Source: a bacterium
GTDB lineage: Bacteria > Bacillota > Bacilli > Lactobacillales > Streptococcaceae
Length of the DNA stretch: 8,846 nucleotides
Assembly: GCA_905221435.1 (NCBI GenBank)
Contig: CAJNDD010000041.1
Coordinates: forward strand, 1-8,846
Direction of reading: 5' to 3'
Each line of letters opens with the position of its first letter. Within the stretch, counting starts at the first letter, position 1. The position numbers were made by a program, and so were the translations under genes. The notes under the pieces are model-generated. The model searched no databases. It saw only the letters and a program-made list of their open reading frames with translations, and was not told the origin of the DNA. Shown here in pieces: positions 5,479 to 8,846 of the stretch.

Positions 5479-6222
5479 ATGCAGCAGTATTTTGTCAAGG
5501 GTAGTGCAGTCTCTCCTGTCACCATTGAGGACAAGGAAACCAGCAAGCATATGTTTCAGGTTATGCGCCTGAAAGAAGAGGATGAAGTGACCTTGGTCTT
5601 TGATGATGGGATCAAGCGCTTGGCGCGCGTGCTAGATGTGGAAAATCGTCAGTTTGAGTTGGTCCAAGAATTAGCTGAAAATGTCGAACTTCCCATCCAA
5701 GTGACTATCGCATCAGGCTTTCCCAAGGGAGACAAGCTGGAGTTTATTACTCAGAAAGTAACAGAACTAGGAGCTAGTCAAATCTGGGCCTTCCCTGCCG
5801 ATTGGTCAGTTGCCAAATGGGACGGCAAGAAACTAGGCAAAAAGGTTGAAAAACTAGAAAAAATCACCCTTGGAGCGGCAGAACAAAGCAAGCGTAATAT
5901 CGTTCCAAGTATCCAGCTTTTCGAGAAGAAAGCAGATTTTCTAACTCAGTTTGATCAGTTTGACTCTATTATAGTAGCCTATGAAGAATCAGCAAAAGAG
6001 GGAGAAGCCACGGCCCTCTTACAAGCAGTCACTGGTCTTGAAAAGGGAGCTAAATTGCTCTTTATCTTTGGTCCAGAAGGTGGTCTCTCACCAGCAGAAA
6101 TTGAAAGTTTTGAAGCTAAAGGAGCAGTCTTGGCAGGTCTTGGTCCTCGCATTTTGCGAGCGGAAACAGCACCGCTTTATGCCTTATCAGCCCTTAGTGT
6201 TTTAGTAGAATTAGAAAAATAA
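5479..6222 (+). CDS. rsmE: 16S rRNA m3U1498 methyltransferase RsmE
   Basis: RsmE methylates N3 of U1498 in helix 44 of 16S rRNA, near the decoding site, using S-adenosylmethionine. The 247-residue product has an N-terminal PUA-like RNA-binding part (about 1-70) and a SPOUT domain whose knot is marked by FIFGPEGGLSP (196-205) and LGPRILRAETA (221-231); EQSKR (135-139) is also typical. The ATG at 5479 has GGAGG, lying in the end of prmA, at ideal distance, and only one base separates it from the prmA stop, so the two methyltransferases are translationally coupled. A TTG at 5467 in frame is rejected because it would overlap that ribosome site. prmA-rsmE pairs are common in Firmicutes. Confidence 0.97.
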   Translation: MQQYFVKGSAVSPVTIEDKETSKHMFQVMRLKEEDEVTLVFDDGIKRLARVLDVENRQFELVQELAENVELPIQVTIASGFPKGDKLEFITQKVTELGASQIWAFPADWSVAKWDGKKLGKKVEKLEKITLGAAEQSKRNIVPSIQLFEKKADFLTQFDQFDSIIVAYEESAKEGEATALLQAVTGLEKGAKLLFIFGPEGGLSPAEIESFEAKGAVLAGLGPRILRAETAPLYALSALSVLVELEK

Positions 6223-6232
6223 GAGGAAGAAA

Positions 6233-8029
6233 ATGGAACAAAAACACCGTTCAGAATTTCCAGAAAAGGAACTTTGGGACTTAACAGCCCTATACCAAGA
6301 CCGTGAGGATTTCTTGCGTGCAATCGAGAAAGCTCGCGAAGACATCAACCAATTTAGCCGAGACTACAAGGATAATCTTCACACTTTTGAAGATTTCGAG
6401 AAGGCCTTTGCGGAATTGGAGCAAATCTACATCCAGATGAGCCATATCGGTAATTACGCCTTTATGCCTCAGACGACAGACTATAGCAATGAAGATTTTG
6501 CTAATATTGCCCAAGCTGGGATGGAATTTGAAACAGATGCCAGTGTAGCCTTGACCTTTTTTGACGACGCCTTGGTGGCAGCTGATGAGGAAGTCTTGGA
6601 CCGTTTGGGTGAATTACCTCACTTGACGGCAGCCATTCGTCAGGCCAAAATCAAAAAAGCCCACTATCTAGGTGCCGATGTGGAGAAGGCCCTGACCAAT
6701 CTTGGCGAAGTTTTCTACAGTCCACAGGACATTTACACCAAAATGCGAGCTGGGGACTTTGAAATGGCTGACTTTGAAGCCCATGGCAAGACCTATAAAA
6801 ACAGCTTTGTGACCTATGAAAATTTCTACCAGAACCACGAGGACGCTGAGGTTCGTGAGAAATCTTTCCGTTCCTTCTCAGAGGGGCTCCGTAAGCACCA
6901 AAATACAGCTGCGGCAGCCTATCTAGCTCAGGTTAAGTCAGAGAAATTGTTGGCAGATATGAAAGGTTATGACTCAGTCTTTGATTATCTTCTGGCTGAG
7001 CAAGAAGTGGACCGTGCTATGTTTGACCGTCAGATTGACCTCATCATGAAGGACTTTGCGCCAGTTGCCCAGAGATACCTCAAGCATGTTGCCAAGGTCA
7101 ATGGCCTTGAAAAGATGACCTTTGCAGACTGGAAATTGGACTTGGACAGCGCCCTCAATCCTGAAGTGACTATTGACGACGCCTATGATTTGGTCATGAA
7201 GTCAGTAGAACCTTTGGGACAAGAATATTGTCAGGAAGTTGCGCGCTATCAAGAAGAACGCTGGGTGGACTTCGCTGCCAATAGTGGCAAGGATTCTGGC
7301 GGATATGCGGCGGATCCATATCGCGTGCACCCTTATGTCCTCATGAGCTGGACTGGTCGTTTGAGTGATGTCTATACCTTGATTCATGAAATCGGACATT
7401 CTGGTCAATTTATCTTTTCAGATAATCACCAAAGTTACTTCAATGCTCATATGTCGACCTACTACGTCGAAGCGCCATCAACCTTCAATGAATTGCTTCT
7501 TAGTGATTGCTTGGAGCATCAATCTGACGACCCTCGTCAAAAACGTTTTGCCCTTGCCCACCGCTTGACAGATACCTATTTCCATAATTTCATCACCCAC
7601 CTCTTGGAAGCAGCCTTCCAGCGTAAGGTTTATACATTGATTGAAGAAGGGGAGACCTTTGGGGCAAGCAAACTCAACAGCATTATGAAGGAAGTTTTGA
7701 CAGATTTCTGGGGAGATGCTATTGAAATTGACGACGATGCGGCCTTGACTTGGATGCGACAAGCTCACTATTACATGGGTTTGTATAGTTATACCTACTC
7801 AGCTGGACTAGTCATCTCGACTGCAGGTTACCTTAATCTGAAACATTCAGAAACTGGAGCTGAAGACTGGCTCAATCTCCTTAAATCAGGTGGTAGCAAG
7901 ACACCGCTTGAGTCAGCCATGATTATCGGAGCCGATATCTCAACGGACAAACCACTCCGTGATACCATCCAATTCTTGTCAGACACAGTTGACCAGATTA
8001 TCGCCTACAGTGCGGAGTTGGGGGAGTAA
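6233..8029 (+). CDS. pepF: Oligoendopeptidase F (M3 family zinc metallopeptidase)
   Basis: PepF-type enzymes are cytoplasmic zinc peptidases that cut medium-length oligopeptides, such as imported peptides and protein breakdown products. The 598-residue product has the family's expected length of about 600. The N-terminal helical part (roughly 10-200) forms the lid and channel wall, and the catalytic part carries HEIGH at 385-389. E413, in YVEAPSTFNE, is the expected third zinc ligand, so the active site is complete. AGGAAG precedes the ATG, ten bases after rsmE, suggesting it is the last gene of the prmA-rsmE-pepF group. Streptococci usually carry a second PepF/PepB-like gene elsewhere, so the exact paralogue cannot be fixed here. 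No signal peptide and no frame disruption. Confidence 0.94.
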   Translation: MEQKHRSEFPEKELWDLTALYQDREDFLRAIEKAREDINQFSRDYKDNLHTFEDFEKAFAELEQIYIQMSHIGNYAFMPQTTDYSNEDFANIAQAGMEFETDASVALTFFDDALVAADEEVLDRLGELPHLTAAIRQAKIKKAHYLGADVEKALTNLGEVFYSPQDIYTKMRAGDFEMADFEAHGKTYKNSFVTYENFYQNHEDAEVREKSFRSFSEGLRKHQNTAAAAYLAQVKSEKLLADMKGYDSVFDYLLAEQEVDRAMFDRQIDLIMKDFAPVAQRYLKHVAKVNGLEKMTFADWKLDLDSALNPEVTIDDAYDLVMKSVEPLGQEYCQEVARYQEERWVDFAANSGKDSGGYAADPYRVHPYVLMSWTGRLSDVYTLIHEIGHSGQFIFSDNHQSYFNAHMSTYYVEAPSTFNELLLSDCLEHQSDDPRQKRFALAHRLTDTYFHNFITHLLEAAFQRKVYTLIEEGETFGASKLNSIMKEVLTDFWGDAIEIDDDAALTWMRQAHYYMGLYSYTYSAGLVISTAGYLNLKHSETGAEDWLNLLKSGGSKTPLESAMIIGADISTDKPLRDTIQFLSDTVDQIIAYSAELGE

Positions 8030-8033
8030 ATAC

Positions 8034-8083
8034 TTATTCCGTGAGGAATTCGCCGGCGAATATGTTAGACTAGTTAGGAATAA
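8034..8083. promoter_or_regulatory. Palindromic control region between pepF and the lipoprotein gene
   Basis: ATTCGCCGGCGAAT at 8048-8061 is a perfect 14-bp palindrome, GC-rich in an AT-rich gap. Two bases on, TGT TAGACT (8063-8071) fits an extended -10 box without a clear -35; its start would leave a leader of about 25 bases before the ATG at 8104. An outer pair, TTATTCC (8034-8040) and GGAATAA (8077-8083), encloses both. A palindrome directly upstream of a -10 is where an operator would sit, but no T-run makes it a terminator. No known streptococcal regulator site is recognised in it. Confidence 0.4.
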
Positions 8084-8103
8084 TCTATCAAAGAGGAAAT
8101 AAT

Positions 8104-8751
8104 ATGAAAAATAAGCCCCTACTAGTGACTGTTGCAGTCTTGTCTTTAGTTAGTCTTGTTGCTTGTAGCAGTCCAAAGAAAGAGTCCAGTAACTCATTAT
8201 CTTCGGAATCTAGTTCCACTAGTGTTGTGAAAGAGACTACAGAATCGAGTAGTAAGATAAAGGAAAAAATATCAGATAGTGATCAGAGTTCTGAAGAAAC
8301 TAAACGAATCGGTTCAGCAGATTATGGATATGTCAACATCCCGAGCGACTGGAAAAAATATGAATATGAAGAAGGTGGAGATAACATCCAATACATAGAT
8401 CAGAGTGGTACTAATGCAATTATTTTAAATGCCTCCAATAGAGAAAAAGCAAATGTAGCTGAAGGAGAGGAATTTAGTGCTGAGATGATGGCTCAAAAAT
8501 TTGAAAGTGCCATGAAAGGAAAAAATAAAGTTGTTAAGGTTTCAAGATCTTCTGCTACTGTTGGAGGAAACGATGCAATTCAAGTAAATATGAGTCTTAA
8601 ATCAGGAAATTATACTATTCTTTGGACGTTCAAAAAGGATGATAAGGTGTATATGATTTCGTGTGTGTGCGATGAAAAAACAATAGCTCAATTGACAACT
8701 TATGTCAAAGAGACTTGGAGCTTTGATGGAACAGGTGCTGTGTCGGATTAA
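8104..8751 (+). CDS. Putative surface lipoprotein of unknown function
   Basis: The 215-residue product has a classic lipoprotein signal: basic MKNK, a hydrophobic stretch, and the lipobox LVAC with the lipidated cysteine at residue 21, so it should be exported and anchored to the outer face of the membrane. Residues 22-67 are a low-complexity Ser/Glu/Lys/Thr linker, typical of lipoproteins that reach through the wall. Residues 68-210 form one compact domain opening with RIGSADYGYVNIPSDWKKY and ending near ETWSF; it contains a CVC pair (187-189), unusual outside the cell. The domain vaguely recalls PsbP/DcrB-like folds, but that is a guess. AGAGGA precedes the ATG. The gene is visibly richer in A/T than pepF and sits 18 bases from an IS end, which suggests an accessory gene. 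No function is claimed. Confidence 0.88.
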   Translation: MKNKPLLVTVAVLSLVSLVACSSPKKESSNSLSSESSSTSVVKETTESSSKIKEKISDSDQSSEETKRIGSADYGYVNIPSDWKKYEYEEGGDNIQYIDQSGTNAIILNASNREKANVAEGEEFSAEMMAQKFESAMKGKNKVVKVSRSSATVGGNDAIQVNMSLKSGNYTILWTFKKDDKVYMISCVCDEKTIAQLTTYVKETWSFDGTGAVSD

Positions 8752-8769
8752 TGAAGAGTGTCAGGTAGC

Positions 8770-8846
8770 TGTACTGACCCCAAAAAGTTGGACAAATAAT
8801 TATTGAAAGGATTTAGTTCTGTACTGCACAGGACTAAGTCCTTTTA
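8770..8846 (-). mobile_element. 3' (right) end of a second IS3-family insertion sequence, cut by the window edge
   Basis: A terminal inverted repeat of about 25 bp starts at 8770 with TGTACTGACCCC and runs to GGACA at 8794. Six bases further in, the minus strand carries the stop codon of orfB. The element therefore lies on the minus strand with its 3' end facing the lipoprotein gene, the same orientation as the element at 1-76. The rest is beyond the right edge. Flanking host bases end at 8769, 18 bases after the lipoprotein stop codon; a target duplication cannot be tested from here. Confidence 0.85.
8800..8846 (-). CDS. IS3-family transposase OrfB, C-terminal fragment (last 14 codons)
   Basis: The minus strand from 8844 reads KGLSPVQYRTKSFQ and then TAA at 8802-8800. 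The LSPVQYR-(x)n-FQ ending is the characteristic tail of the DDE integrase-type OrfB of IS150-group IS3 elements, which performs the strand transfer. The catalytic residues lie outside the window, so it cannot be told whether the protein is intact. The stop codon sits five bases inside the terminal repeat, as usual for these elements. Confidence 0.85.
   Translation of the reverse strand, partial: KGLSPVQYRTKSFQ

Noticed and set aside
5981..6205. A 74-codon plus-strand frame inside rsmE
   Set aside because: It is the out-of-frame reading of the conserved SPOUT domain, lysine/glutamine rich and without a start site.
7386..7768. Overlapping plus and minus open frames inside pepF
   Set aside because: They lie over the conserved zinc-site region of pepF and look like codon-bias shadows.
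1..8846. Composite transposon bounded by the two IS3 ends
   Set aside because: The enclosed genes are core housekeeping genes in their usual order, so the IS copies more likely inserted separately beside them than carried them in.

Overview
The window looks like chromosomal DNA from a Streptococcus of the mitis/pneumoniae/oralis group. The predicted RarA, PrmA, RsmE, DUF3013 and PepF-like proteins read like pneumococcal/mitis proteins, and the low-to-moderate GC, strong AGGAGG-like ribosome sites and extended -10 promoters fit. This is judged by eye from remembered protein sequences; no database search was possible.

Layout. Positions 1-76 are the 5' end of an IS3-family insertion sequence pointing left, with only the first seven codons of its orfA inside the window. 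Next comes a minus-strand RNA block: a 6S RNA gene (about 288-483) with its own promoter, followed after only a few bases by tRNA-Lys(CTT) (211-283) and a factor-independent terminator (170-195). Upstream of this block, also on the minus strand, is rarA (547-1818), a replication-associated AAA+ ATPase. A compact divergent promoter region (about 1836-1883) separates rarA from a long plus-strand series.

The plus-strand series starts with four tightly packed genes: a DUF3013 protein, a membrane metalloprotease of the site-2-protease (M50) type, a Nudix hydrolase and a GNAT acetyltransferase. Spacing is 18 bp, then 1 bp, then an 8-bp overlap, so this is very likely one operon. A 137-bp gap with two imperfect hairpins precedes prmA (ribosomal protein L11 methyltransferase). 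prmA is followed by rsmE (16S rRNA m3U1498 methyltransferase) after 1 bp, and by an oligoendopeptidase F (pepF) after 10 bp. A 74-bp gap with a perfect 14-bp palindrome leads to a serine-rich lipoprotein gene of unknown function. The window ends in the 3' end of a second IS3-family element (8770-8846), also on the minus strand, with the last 14 codons of its orfB.

How the genes fit together. Most of the block is housekeeping: ribosome modification (PrmA, RsmE), replication-fork maintenance (RarA), global control of RNA polymerase (6S RNA), lysine decoding and peptide turnover (PepF). The less understood parts are the DUF3013-M50-Nudix-GNAT cluster and the lipoprotein next to the IS. I found no phage, CRISPR, toxin-antitoxin or defence genes. 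The most interesting elements are non-coding: the 6S RNA/tRNA-Lys arrangement, the hairpin leader before prmA, the palindrome before the lipoprotein gene, and the hairpin in the IS end that buries the orfA ribosome site.
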